Shown here piece after piece: positions 1 through 5,861 of a DNA stretch of 7,477 nt. This DNA comes from Sphingobium sp. (GTDB taxonomy: Bacteria; Pseudomonadota; Alphaproteobacteria; Sphingomonadales; Sphingomonadaceae), in contig JAGVJS010000223.1 of assembly GCA_020051025.1 (NCBI GenBank), positions 1 to 7,477 on the forward strand, given 5' to 3'. The position numbers were made by a program, and so were the translations under genes. The notes below the pieces were generated by a model. It saw only the letters and a program-made list of their open reading frames with translations, did no database searches and was not told where the DNA came from. How positions within the stretch are numbered: position 1 is the first letter of the stretch; every line of letters begins with the position of its first letter.

Positions 1-1
1 C

Positions 2-160
2 CCCGCCGCCGAGCTGAAGCTCATCCTCAAGGCGGTGAGCTGGCGTGTCGAGGACGCGCCGCGCGTCATCGCGAAGGTCCATAAGCCGGGCAAGACCAAA
101 GCCGACCCGATGCGGGGCCTGTTCGATGCAGAGGTGGCCGGCAAAGCCTGCATCGTCGAC
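2..160 (+). pseudogene. hsdM: Fragment of a type I restriction-modification methyltransferase subunit (HsdM), C-terminal part
   Basis: The plus-strand frame beginning at position 2 reads LKAVSWRVEDAPRVIAKVHK and then PGKTKADPMRGLF, ending near GKACIV. From memory this matches the region of one HsdM/N6-methyltransferase subfamily that lies after the catalytic domain and just before the conserved EYEPD...LRDTEQVPL segment. Third codon positions are about 89% G/C in this frame, as expected for a real gene here. HsdM methylates adenine in the type I recognition site, in complex with HsdS. The match stops at about 155-160, exactly where the family's EYEPD segment should begin. The frame then stays open to a stop at 368-370, but that extension is only the antisense of recX. 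The fragment enters from the left edge, so its N-terminal side is unseen. Identity rests on motif memory, not a search. Confidence 0.5.
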
Positions 161-358
161 ATAGCCAAGCGCCACAAAGCGGTCGGCCAGCCCATCGGGA
201 TCGGCCGGCTCTTCGCCGCCCCAGCCGCGCTCCTTGATCTTGCGCTTCAGATAGGCCAGCAACTTTCCCCGGCTGGTTGCAAAACGCGCGACATGGCGCA
301 GCGCCATATCGCGCAGCGCGGTTTCATCCAGCGGTGGGGGGAGGCGTTTGCCGGTCAT
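2..358 (-). CDS. recX: RecX-family RecA regulator; only the first ~73 residues (358 down to 140) are RecX-like
   Basis: RecX binds RecA filaments and modulates recombination and SOS induction in the cytoplasm. Starting at the ATG at 358, the protein opens MTGKRLPPPLDETALRDMAL. Residues 14-46 form the first helical repeat (RFATSRGKLLAYLKRKIKERGW), followed by the family hallmark GYVDDAGFA at residues 65-73. RecX proteins are usually about 150-200 residues and continue with a Lys/Arg-rich helix and an RRGYG-type turn. Neither is present here in any frame. After residue 73 the frame stays open to the window edge but reads as the antisense of an hsdM-like segment, so the gene is truncated and fused to foreign sequence, or the assembly is chimeric. 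No clear Shine-Dalgarno precedes the ATG. It is divergent from the acyl-AMP ligase gene. A possible -10 element (TAAAAT, minus strand, 409-414) lies about 50 bases upstream, but it has no well-spaced -35. Confidence 0.6.
   Translation of the reverse strand, partial: MTGKRLPPPLDETALRDMALRHVARFATSRGKLLAYLKRKIKERGWGGEEPADPDGLADRFVALGYVDDAGFAGHLCIEQAPHRVGFGLARLMDLRDDARRVLDTPAHRLEDELQLGGG
140..160. other. hsdM/recX junction with apparent microhomology
   Basis: Read on the plus strand these bases encode GKACIVD, the end of the HsdM-like match. Read on the minus strand in the codon-aligned frame they encode VDDAGFA, the RecX hallmark. To the left only HsdM-like coding is recognisable, and to the right only RecX-like coding. 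The breakpoint therefore lies within or beside these ~20 bases, which appear to suit both parents. That is the pattern expected from microhomology-mediated joining, whether in the cell or during library amplification. Calling it a junction depends on the HsdM assignment. Confidence 0.5.
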
Positions 359-527
359 GATGACACTTAATGACGTATGCGCCATGTTTATGCCACAGTC
401 GGGCCGGAATTTTACCGCGCCTTGTCGGCTAATAACCAAGGCTGGTATGGAATAGGCGGTGCATATGGCGGCCAAAGCTGCTAGCGGCCCCGCTTTCATG
501 AGTTTTAAGACATTGGGTGAAACCAAT
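359..527. promoter_or_regulatory. Divergent intergenic region between recX and the acyl-AMP ligase gene
   Basis: This stretch must hold the promoters of both divergent genes. On the plus strand TTGTCG (422-427), an 18-base spacer and TATGGA (446-451) make a weak candidate promoter. It would start transcription near 458, which favours the downstream ligase start at 498 or 528 over the one at 465. On the minus strand TAAAAT (409-414) is a possible -10 for recX, but the nearest -35-like TTGGTT is 19 bases away. No LexA-type operator was recognised. All promoter calls here are by eye and weak. Confidence 0.25.
516..520 (+). promoter_or_regulatory. Shine-Dalgarno GGTGA favouring the start at 528
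   Basis: GGTGA matches the anti-Shine-Dalgarno core and lies 7 bases before the ATG at 528. Competing in-frame starts are ATG at 465, which has AGG 8 bases upstream and is also plausible, ATG at 498 and GTG at 459. Confidence 0.4.
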
Positions 528-2267
528 ATGACGGGTTCGCAAGAGATGATGGCACCAACGCCGACCATAGATGATCTGCCACGCCGCTTCTCGGATTTCG
601 AGACGCTGGGCGAAGCGCTGGATTATGCGGCGCAGGGCAAGCGCGGCCTGAATTTCCACGATGCCCGTGGCAATCTGGCGCGGCCTTATCCGTTCAGCGA
701 ATTGCGCGCCGATGCCATCGCCTGCGCCCATCGCCTGATCGCCCATGGCGTCAAGCCGCAGGATCGCATTGCGCTGGTCGCCGAAACCGGCCCGGATTTC
801 GCGACATTGTTCTTCGGCATCGTCTATGCCGGCGCCTGGCCGGTGCCGCTGCCGCTGCCGACCAGCTTCGGCGGCAAGGAAAGCTATATCGACCAGCTCA
901 ATGTCCAGCTGTCCAGCTGCGACCCGATGCTGTTTCTCTTCCCCAAGGAATTGGAAGAGATGGCGGGCGAGTCCGGCCGGCAGAAATCGGTCGAGAGCAT
1001 TGCATTCGAGGATTTTCTGGCGCGCGAAGCCGTCCCCGTCGATCTGCCGCAGGCGCAGCCGCAGGAAATCGCCTATCTGCAATATTCGAGCGGTTCGACC
1101 CGCTTCCCGCATGGCGTCGCGGTCACGCACCATGCGCTGCTCAGCAACCTGTCGGCGCACAGCCATGGAATGCAGGTGCAGGACAGCGATCGCTGCATCA
1201 GCTGGCTGCCCTGGTATCATGACATGGGGCTGGTCGGCTGCTTCCTGTCGCCGGTCGCCAATCAGGTGTCGACCGATTATATGAAGACGGAGGATTTTGC
1301 CCGCCGTCCGCTTGCCTGGCTGGATCTGATCAGCCGCAATACCGGCACCTCGATCAGCTATTCGCCGACTTTCGGCTACGACATCTGCGCCCGCCGCATG
1401 TCCAGCCAGACCAAGGCGCAGGACCGGTTCGACCTGTCGCGCTGGCGGCTTGCGGGCAATGGCGCGGACATGATCCGCCCCGACGTGATGCAGAGCTTCG
1501 TCGACGCCTTCGCGGATGCGGGCTTTAGCCCCAAGGCGTTCCTGCCCAGCTATGGCCTCGCCGAAGCGACGTTGGCCGTCACCATCATGCCGCCGGGCGA
1601 GGGCATTATCGTCGAGCTGGTCGAGGAAACCGACCTGTCGGGTGGCGACGCGCCGGAGGGCCGTCCGCAGCGGTTCCGCTCGATCGTCAATTGCGGCAAG
1701 CCCGCCAAGGACATGGTCGTGGAAATCCGCGATGAGGATGGCGGCCTGATGAACGAGCGTCAGATCGGCAAGGTATGGACGACCGGGCCTTCGCTGATGG
1801 TCGGCTATTTCCGCGATCAGGCGGCGACCGATGCCTGCATGGCCGACGGCTGGCTGGACACCGGCGACATGGGCTATCTCAGCGACGGCTATCTCTACAT
1901 CGTCGGCCGCGCCAAGGACATGATCATCATCAACGGCAAGAATCACTGGCCGCAGGATATCGAATGGGCGGTGGAGCAATTGCCCGGCTTCAAGCAGGGC
2001 GATATCGCCGCCTTCGCGATCACCACGCCGGGCGGGGAGGAAGCACCCGCCGTGCTGGTCCATTGCCGCACCTCGGACAATGAGGAGCGTTCGCGCCTGC
2101 GCGACCAGATTCGCGAGCGGGTTCGCGCCATCACCGGCATGAACTGCGTGGTGGAACTGGTGCCGCCGCGCACCCTGCCGCGCACCTCTTCGGGCAAGCT
2201 CAGCCGGTCGAAGGCCCGCAACCTCTATCTGACCGGCGAAATCCGGCCCTACGACATCGCGGCCTGA
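528..2267 (+). CDS. Fatty acyl-AMP ligase (FAAL-type ANL-superfamily adenylating enzyme)
   Basis: The enzyme should activate a fatty acid with ATP to an acyl-adenylate. FAALs pass this to an acyl-carrier or other acceptor, unlike acyl-CoA synthetases. Numbered from the ATG at 528 (579 residues, normal for the family), the adenylation motifs run in order: YSSGSTR at 186-192 (phosphate loop), WLPWYHDMGL from 226 (FAAL style), YGLAEATL from 342, WLDTGD from 442, GRAKDMIIINGKN from 460, and RTSSGK at 552-557 with the C-terminal catalytic lysine K557. The FAAL look comes from the YHDMGL motif, the AEATL motif and an NCGKP segment like the family's VSCG. There is no signal peptide. The phosphate loop continues RFPHGV where many relatives have PKG. 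No acyl carrier protein, polyketide synthase or peptide synthetase gene is visible nearby, so the acceptor is unknown. Starts at 465 or 498 are possible. A long-chain acyl-CoA ligase is the main alternative. Confidence 0.88.
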   Translation: MTGSQEMMAPTPTIDDLPRRFSDFETLGEALDYAAQGKRGLNFHDARGNLARPYPFSELRADAIACAHRLIAHGVKPQDRIALVAETGPDFATLFFGIVYAGAWPVPLPLPTSFGGKESYIDQLNVQLSSCDPMLFLFPKELEEMAGESGRQKSVESIAFEDFLAREAVPVDLPQAQPQEIAYLQYSSGSTRFPHGVAVTHHALLSNLSAHSHGMQVQDSDRCISWLPWYHDMGLVGCFLSPVANQVSTDYMKTEDFARRPLAWLDLISRNTGTSISYSPTFGYDICARRMSSQTKAQDRFDLSRWRLAGNGADMIRPDVMQSFVDAFADAGFSPKAFLPSYGLAEATLAVTIMPPGEGIIVELVEETDLSGGDAPEGRPQRFRSIVNCGKPAKDMVVEIRDEDGGLMNERQIGKVWTTGPSLMVGYFRDQAATDACMADGWLDTGDMGYLSDGYLYIVGRAKDMIIINGKNHWPQDIEWAVEQLPGFKQGDIAAFAITTPGGEEAPAVLVHCRTSDNEERSRLRDQIRERVRAITGMNCVVELVPPRTLPRTSSGKLSRSKARNLYLTGEIRPYDIAA

Positions 2268-2317
2268 AGGCTGGATAAGGTTACCGATTGCTAACCCATG
2301 GCTGCTAATGCAGGCAT
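2268..2317 (+). other. Short spacer with a GGTTA/TAACC dyad
   Basis: The 50-base gap between the ligase and the GGDEF-EAL gene has no terminator-like hairpin with a T-run, so read-through and co-transcription are plausible. GGTTA (2279-2283) and TAACC (2292-2296) form a small dyad with an 8-base spacer. This could be a weak protein-binding site, but the match to any known site is poor. Confidence 0.25.
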
Positions 2318-4678
2318 GTGGGTAGCAAGACAGATCAGAGCGAAGAGCCGGATCGTCAGGAACGTGCATCGCTTCGGGCGATGATGGGACTGTCGTGGGT
2401 GACGGACGCAGCCGGCATGCATGTGCTGGAGGCACAACTGCGCTCCGCCGATGGCGTCGCCATCTTGCGCCATGGCATGAACATCTGCGGCCTGCTGTTC
2501 CTGTGGCAGGTCTTTTCCCATTGCTGTCCGCCCCTGCTGCTCGCCGGCTGGAGCGCAGCCCTGATTGGCGCCACGGCCATCGCCATCGGCCTGGACCGCC
2601 ATCGCCGTCGGGCGAACAATGCCGGTGTCGGCCCGTCTGATCTGCGCCGCCATGCTCTGGGCGCGCTGTTGCAGGGGCTGGTCTGGGGGGCCTGCATGGG
2701 TCTGATCGCCCGGTCGGGGCAGACGGAACAACTGGTGGCGCTCTGGACGCTGGTCAGTTGCATCATGGTCTGCGGCGCGATCAGCTATGCCGCGACCCCG
2801 TTCTCCGCCACCGCTTATCTCCTGCCCTGTATCCTCGGCCTTTTCTTCATGTTCGACGATGGCGGCCAGTTGCCGCTGCGTGCGCTTGCCACCAGCTATG
2901 CACTCTCCCTGCTCGCCGGCTGTTTCATCTACGCCCGCACTTTTGCCCGCCAGCACAGCACCAGCGCCCAACTCGCCGAAAAGAGCGAAGTGGTCAGCCT
3001 GTTGCTGCGCGAATATGAGGTCGGCGGTTCCGACTGGCTGTGGCAGACCGATGCCCTGCGGCGAATCAACGGCGTGTCCAGTCGTTTCGCCGAGACGCTG
3101 GGTATGGCGCCTGCCGAACTGGAAGGCGCATCGCTGGTACAGATATTGGCAGGCAGCGGCTGGGATAATGGTCGCTTCGCCGCCGGGCTGCACAGTCTGG
3201 CCGATCATCTCAAACGCCGCGAGAGCTTCAGCAACCTCGTCCTCCCGGTCGAGATCAAAGGGCAATGGCGCTGGTGGGAGTTGTCGGCATCACCGCGTCA
3301 CGACGAAAATGGTATATTCCTGGGCTTTCGCGGAGTCGGCTCCGATGTGACGGCGCAACGCGAATCGGCGGACAAGATCGCGCAACTGGCGCGCTTCGAT
3401 CCGCTGACCGGCCTGCCCAACCGCAGTCACCTGCGTGAAGTGCTCGATCAGGCGATGGAGACGGCGCGAGGCCGTTCGCCCGGTTGCGGCTTCATGATGA
3501 TCGACCTCGACCGGTTCAAGGCGATCAACGACACGCTGGGTCACCAGATCGGCGACAAGCTGCTGAGCCAGGTGGCCCGCCGCCTGCGTCAGGTCTGCGA
3601 CGCCGGTGAATTTTGCGGCCGGATCGGCGGAGACGAATTTGCCGTGGTCCTGCCCCATGTCGCGGATGGCGCGGTCATCCCGCGGCTGGCCTCGGCGATC
3701 ATCGGTGCGCTGTCGGCCCCTTATCAGGTCGATCAGCATATGTTGCATGTCGGCGCCTCGGTCGGATCGGCGCTGTCGCCGATGGACGGGCGCGAATCCG
3801 AAGCACTGATCCGCAGTGCAGACCTGGCGCTCTACCGCGCCAAGGATGATGGCGGCGGCGTTCACTGCGCTTATGAGCCGCAATTGCACGCTCAGGCAGA
3901 AGAGCGTCGACAGCTGGAACTGGCGCTGCGCGAGGCGCTGGAAAAGGATCAGTTGCACGTTCTTTATCAGCCGGTGGTCGATACCGATCAGGGTGTGGTG
4001 CTGGGCTTCGAGGCGCTGGTGCGCTGGACCCATCCGCAACTGGGCGCGATATCGCCCGTGAAGTTCGTGCCGGTAGCGGAGGAAGCGCGACTGATCGGAC
4101 CGATCGGCGAATGGGTGTTGCGAACTGCCTGTATGGAGGCGGCGAACTGGCCGGATGACGTCCGCATTGCGGTTAACGTCTCTGCCGAACAATTGGCCCA
4201 TCCCAGTTTCGTCACGGCCGTCGTTTCCGCGCTGGCGCAAAGTGGATTAGAGGCAAGGCGGCTGGAACTGGAAGTCACTGAAAGCGTCTTCATGGGCGAG
4301 GATATGGGCGCACTGAAGGTGCTCGATCAATTGCTTGCGCTGGGTATCCAGTTGTCGCTCGACGATTTCGGGACAGGATATAGTTCGCTCGGCTATCTCA
4401 GCCGTACCCGGTTCAACACGATCAAGATCGACCGCAGCTTCGTTGTCGGGGCGTCGAAGAATACCGCCGAAAGCCTGGCGATCATCCGCGCCGTCGTGAC
4501 TTTGGCGGACAGCCTTGGCATGACGACCACGGCCGAAGGGGTGGAGACGGAAGCCGAATTGCAGATGGTCCGGCGGCTGGGCTGCAAGAAGGTGCAGGGT
4601 TATTATTTCGGTCGGCCGATGCTGCCCGAAGACGCGGCCCGACTATTTCCGGCGCCGCAGCGGGCCGCCATCGGCTGA
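2318..4678 (+). CDS. Membrane-anchored PAS-GGDEF-EAL cyclic-di-GMP synthase/phosphodiesterase
   Basis: This 786-residue protein should make and/or degrade cyclic-di-GMP at the inner membrane, controlling motility, surface attachment or cell cycle. Residues ~54-207 hold five or six hydrophobic segments (about 54-68, 72-92, 113-131, 138-158, 163-180, 188-207). They form a sensory membrane module of no class I can name. A PAS-like domain follows at ~238-347 (DWLWQTD to FRGVGSDVT). The GGDEF domain runs from DPLTGLPNR (361) through IDLDRFKAINDTLGH to an intact GGDEF (437-441). The EAL domain has E565-A-L, NVS, LEVTES, DDFGTGY (from D682), IKID (K703), AEGVE (739-743) and Q760-GYYF, so the phosphodiesterase residues look complete. 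The product-inhibition RxxD site is absent: DAGE stands at that place. The start is GTG at 2318 with only a weak AGG three bases upstream. ATG at 2381 (residue 22) is an alternative and keeps all domains. It probably shares a transcript with the upstream ligase. Confidence 0.93.
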   Translation: MGSKTDQSEEPDRQERASLRAMMGLSWVTDAAGMHVLEAQLRSADGVAILRHGMNICGLLFLWQVFSHCCPPLLLAGWSAALIGATAIAIGLDRHRRRANNAGVGPSDLRRHALGALLQGLVWGACMGLIARSGQTEQLVALWTLVSCIMVCGAISYAATPFSATAYLLPCILGLFFMFDDGGQLPLRALATSYALSLLAGCFIYARTFARQHSTSAQLAEKSEVVSLLLREYEVGGSDWLWQTDALRRINGVSSRFAETLGMAPAELEGASLVQILAGSGWDNGRFAAGLHSLADHLKRRESFSNLVLPVEIKGQWRWWELSASPRHDENGIFLGFRGVGSDVTAQRESADKIAQLARFDPLTGLPNRSHLREVLDQAMETARGRSPGCGFMMIDLDRFKAINDTLGHQIGDKLLSQVARRLRQVCDAGEFCGRIGGDEFAVVLPHVADGAVIPRLASAIIGALSAPYQVDQHMLHVGASVGSALSPMDGRESEALIRSADLALYRAKDDGGGVHCAYEPQLHAQAEERRQLELALREALEKDQLHVLYQPVVDTDQGVVLGFEALVRWTHPQLGAISPVKFVPVAEEARLIGPIGEWVLRTACMEAANWPDDVRIAVNVSAEQLAHPSFVTAVVSALAQSGLEARRLELEVTESVFMGEDMGALKVLDQLLALGIQLSLDDFGTGYSSLGYLSRTRFNTIKIDRSFVVGASKNTAESLAIIRAVVTLADSLGMTTTAEGVETEAELQMVRRLGCKKVQGYYFGRPMLPEDAARLFPAPQRAAIG

Positions 4679-4680
4679 TC

Positions 4681-5430
4681 CTACTTCGCCAGCAATTGCC
4701 GTTCTACCTGCGTCCATAGCGTTGCGAAGGCCTGCGCTGGCGGCGAATTGGGGGCGAAAGCACCCAATGGTTTGCGGCGGACCGTCATCTGTTCGATTGT
4801 GCTGGCCATCGGAATAGCGGGCCAGTTCGACTGGCTTTCCAGCGCGGTGCGATGCAGGCTGCGGCGGCGATCGACCATCGAATAGACGGGCAGGATCGGG
4901 GCATGATTACCGCCGCGCTGCACGAGATAGCGGGCGACCTCGCCCATGGCGCGCTGCGACAGGGGAGAGGGGATGACCGGGATGACGATCAGGTTGGCAG
5001 CGCGCAGCACCTGCTCGCTGGTTTCGGTCAGGCCCGGCGGGCAGTCCAGGATGATCCGGTCATAGTCGCGGCCCAGGCTTTCGATCAGCTTGGCCAGCCG
5101 CTTCTTCTTGTCCATTTCGCGGAACAGATGATCCAGGCTGCGCAGCGACGTGTCGGCGGCGATCAGGTCCAGGCCCGGCACGGTCGATGGCTGGATCAGC
5201 TTGCGGACGTCCACATCCTTGCTGAAGATCGCCTGCGCCGCGTCGCGGCTTTCCGTGTCGGTGGACAAGAGCCAGCTGGACGCTGCCTGCGGGTCGAGAT
5301 CCCAAAGCAGGGTGCGCCGTTTCGAGATGCAGGCCGACGCCCAGGCCAGATTGATCGCGAAGGTTGTCTTACCCACGCCGCCCTTGAGGCTGTAGACGGC
5401 GATGGTCGCCAATGTCGGTTCCTTTGCCAT
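4681..5430 (-). CDS. Orphan ParA/MinD-type P-loop ATPase
   Basis: ParA-type ATPases dimerise on ATP and bind DNA or membranes to position cargo such as plasmids, chromosomes or protein clusters. Numbered from the ATG at 5430 (249 residues, typical), the deviant Walker A is KGGVGKTT (16-23), with signature lysine K16 and P-loop lysine K21. DLDPQ (44-48) carries the switch aspartate, and ILDCPPG (127-133) is Walker B. There is no N-terminal helix-turn-helix extension, so this is the short, chromosomal or orphan style rather than a plasmid ParA with an operator-binding domain. No parB or centromere-like repeat is visible. A TTG at 5412 (codon 7) has AAAGGA seven bases before it and gives MATIAVYSLKGG, a more usual N-terminus. 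The ATG itself has no Shine-Dalgarno and sits right after a terminator-like hairpin. It is convergent with the GGDEF-EAL gene with a 2-base gap. The cargo cannot be told from the sequence. Confidence 0.88.
   Translation of the reverse strand: MAKEPTLATIAVYSLKGGVGKTTFAINLAWASACISKRRTLLWDLDPQAASSWLLSTDTESRDAAQAIFSKDVDVRKLIQPSTVPGLDLIAADTSLRSLDHLFREMDKKKRLAKLIESLGRDYDRIILDCPPGLTETSEQVLRAANLIVIPVIPSPLSQRAMGEVARYLVQRGGNHAPILPVYSMVDRRRSLHRTALESQSNWPAIPMASTIEQMTVRRKPLGAFAPNSPPAQAFATLWTQVERQLLAK
5420..5425 (-). promoter_or_regulatory. Shine-Dalgarno AAAGGA inside the first parA codons
   Basis: On the minus strand AAAGGA occupies codons 2-4 of the ATG-started frame. It lies 7 bases before an in-frame TTG at 5412-5410. 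This spacing is ideal, while the ATG at 5430 is preceded by CCTCCCTTTTTC, which has no ribosome-binding potential. It favours translation from TTG. Confidence 0.45.
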
Positions 5431-5431
5431 G

Positions 5432-5457
5432 AAAAAGGGAGGCTAGTTTGTCCTCCC
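5432..5457 (-). terminator. Intrinsic-terminator-like hairpin with T5 tract between arsC and parA
   Basis: On the minus strand GGGAGG (5457-5452) and CCTCCC (5442-5437) form a 6-bp all-G/C-rich stem with a 9-base loop, followed at once by TTTTT (5436-5432). This is the layout of a short Rho-independent terminator for the accB-accC-arsC transcript. It ends one base before the ATG at 5430, so it would lie in any parA leader transcribed from upstream. The stem is short, so its efficiency is uncertain. Confidence 0.5.
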
Positions 5458-5464
5458 GTCAAAG

Positions 5465-5487
5465 CAAGGGCTGAAATCAGTCCCTTG
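5465..5487 (-). promoter_or_regulatory. Stem-loop A in the arsC-parA leader (alternative to stem-loop B)
   Basis: CAAGGGCTGA (5465-5474) pairs with TCAG (5477-5480) and CCCTTG (5482-5487), leaving a 2-base loop and one bulged base at 5481. The CCCTTG arm is also one arm of stem-loop B, so the two cannot form together. On the minus strand the hairpin is followed by CTTTGAC, which is not a real T-run. Confidence 0.45.
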
Positions 5488-5507
5488 TTACGTCAGCGTG
5501 ACAAGGG
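5482..5507 (-). promoter_or_regulatory. Stem-loop B in the arsC-parA leader, 11-bp stem
   Basis: CCCTTGTTACG (5482-5492) and CGTGACAAGGG (5497-5507) pair over 11 positions with one T-G wobble and a TCAG tetraloop. It begins 9 bases after the arsC stop codon on the minus strand. It is the strongest hairpin in the gap and lacks a T-run on the minus strand; on the plus strand GTTTTA follows shortly after. Possible roles are mRNA 3'-end protection for arsC, a switch arm for the parA leader, or a DNA operator. Confidence 0.5.
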
Positions 5508-5516
5508 GCCGTTTTA

Positions 5517-5861
5517 TCAGAGAATTTCCAGAACCTTGTCCTGCGGGCGGCAGAAGCGCACGCCTTTTTCGGTTTCGACGAAAGGCCGGTTCACATAGGC
5601 CGGGTTGGCGGCCATCGCGTCCAGGATCGCGTCCGCCGACATGTCGGGCAGACCGCGTTCCTCGGCATCAGTGCCCATCTTCCGGATCGCTTGCGCCGGG
5701 GTCATCCCGGCGTCGGCGAACAGCTGGACCAGCTTGTCGCGGGTGAAGGGGGTCTTGAGATATTCGACCACCTCCACCTCGACGCCCGGCGTTTCCTCAA
5801 GGATCGCGAGCGTTTTGCGCGATGTCCCGCATTTGGGGTTATGCCAGATGGTGGCCTTCAC
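5517..5861 (-). CDS. arsC: Arsenate reductase, glutaredoxin-type (ArsC/Spx family)
   Basis: ArsC reduces arsenate to arsenite in the cytoplasm with glutathione and glutaredoxin. From the GTG at 5861 the protein has 114 residues and opens [20 protein letters not shown]11 lies in the HNPxCGTSR catalytic loop. The three arginines that bind and position arsenate in the E. coli plasmid enzyme (R60, R94, R107) have clear counterparts at R60, R92 (NRPFV) and R105 (FCRP). It ends at VLEIL, as do short chromosomal relatives such as YfgD, and lacks the C-terminal tail of the plasmid enzyme. The GTG overlaps the accC stop by four bases (GTGA), with GAGG seven bases upstream inside accC. The frame is open further upstream, but that extension only repeats accC sequence. 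No arsR, arsB or acr3 is in view, so an in vivo arsenic role is inferred. A general thioredoxin-fold reductase is the alternative. Confidence 0.88.
   Translation of the reverse strand: MKATIWHNPKCGTSRKTLAILEETPGVEVEVVEYLKTPFTRDKLVQLFADAGMTPAQAIRKMGTDAEERGLPDMSADAILDAMAANPAYVNRPFVETEKGVRFCRPQDKVLEIL

Noticed and set aside
160..370. Plus-strand open frame continuing from the HsdM-like fragment to a stop at 370
   Set aside because: It is the exact codon-aligned antisense of the RecX N-terminus and has no independent similarity, so it is only read-through.
429..2435. A 668-codon open frame on the minus strand opposite the acyl-AMP ligase
   Set aside because: It is the antisense of a gene with a full set of adenylation motifs. 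Its protein is rich in His, Arg, Ala and Gln with no recognisable domain, as expected for antisense frames in high-GC DNA.
2291..4240. Two long minus-strand open frames opposite the GGDEF-EAL gene
   Set aside because: They are antisense to a fully intact PAS-GGDEF-EAL protein and show low-complexity Arg/Gln/Ala composition.
4681..5430. Plasmid partition system or integrated plasmid backbone
   Set aside because: Only a short ParA is present, with no ParB, no iteron-like repeats and no replication gene, and it sits beside essential accBC genes.
5482..5515. Stem-loop B as a plus-strand intrinsic terminator (GTTTTA downstream)
   Set aside because: The T-run is only four bases and lies several bases after the stem, and no plus-strand gene ends upstream, so there is nothing to terminate.
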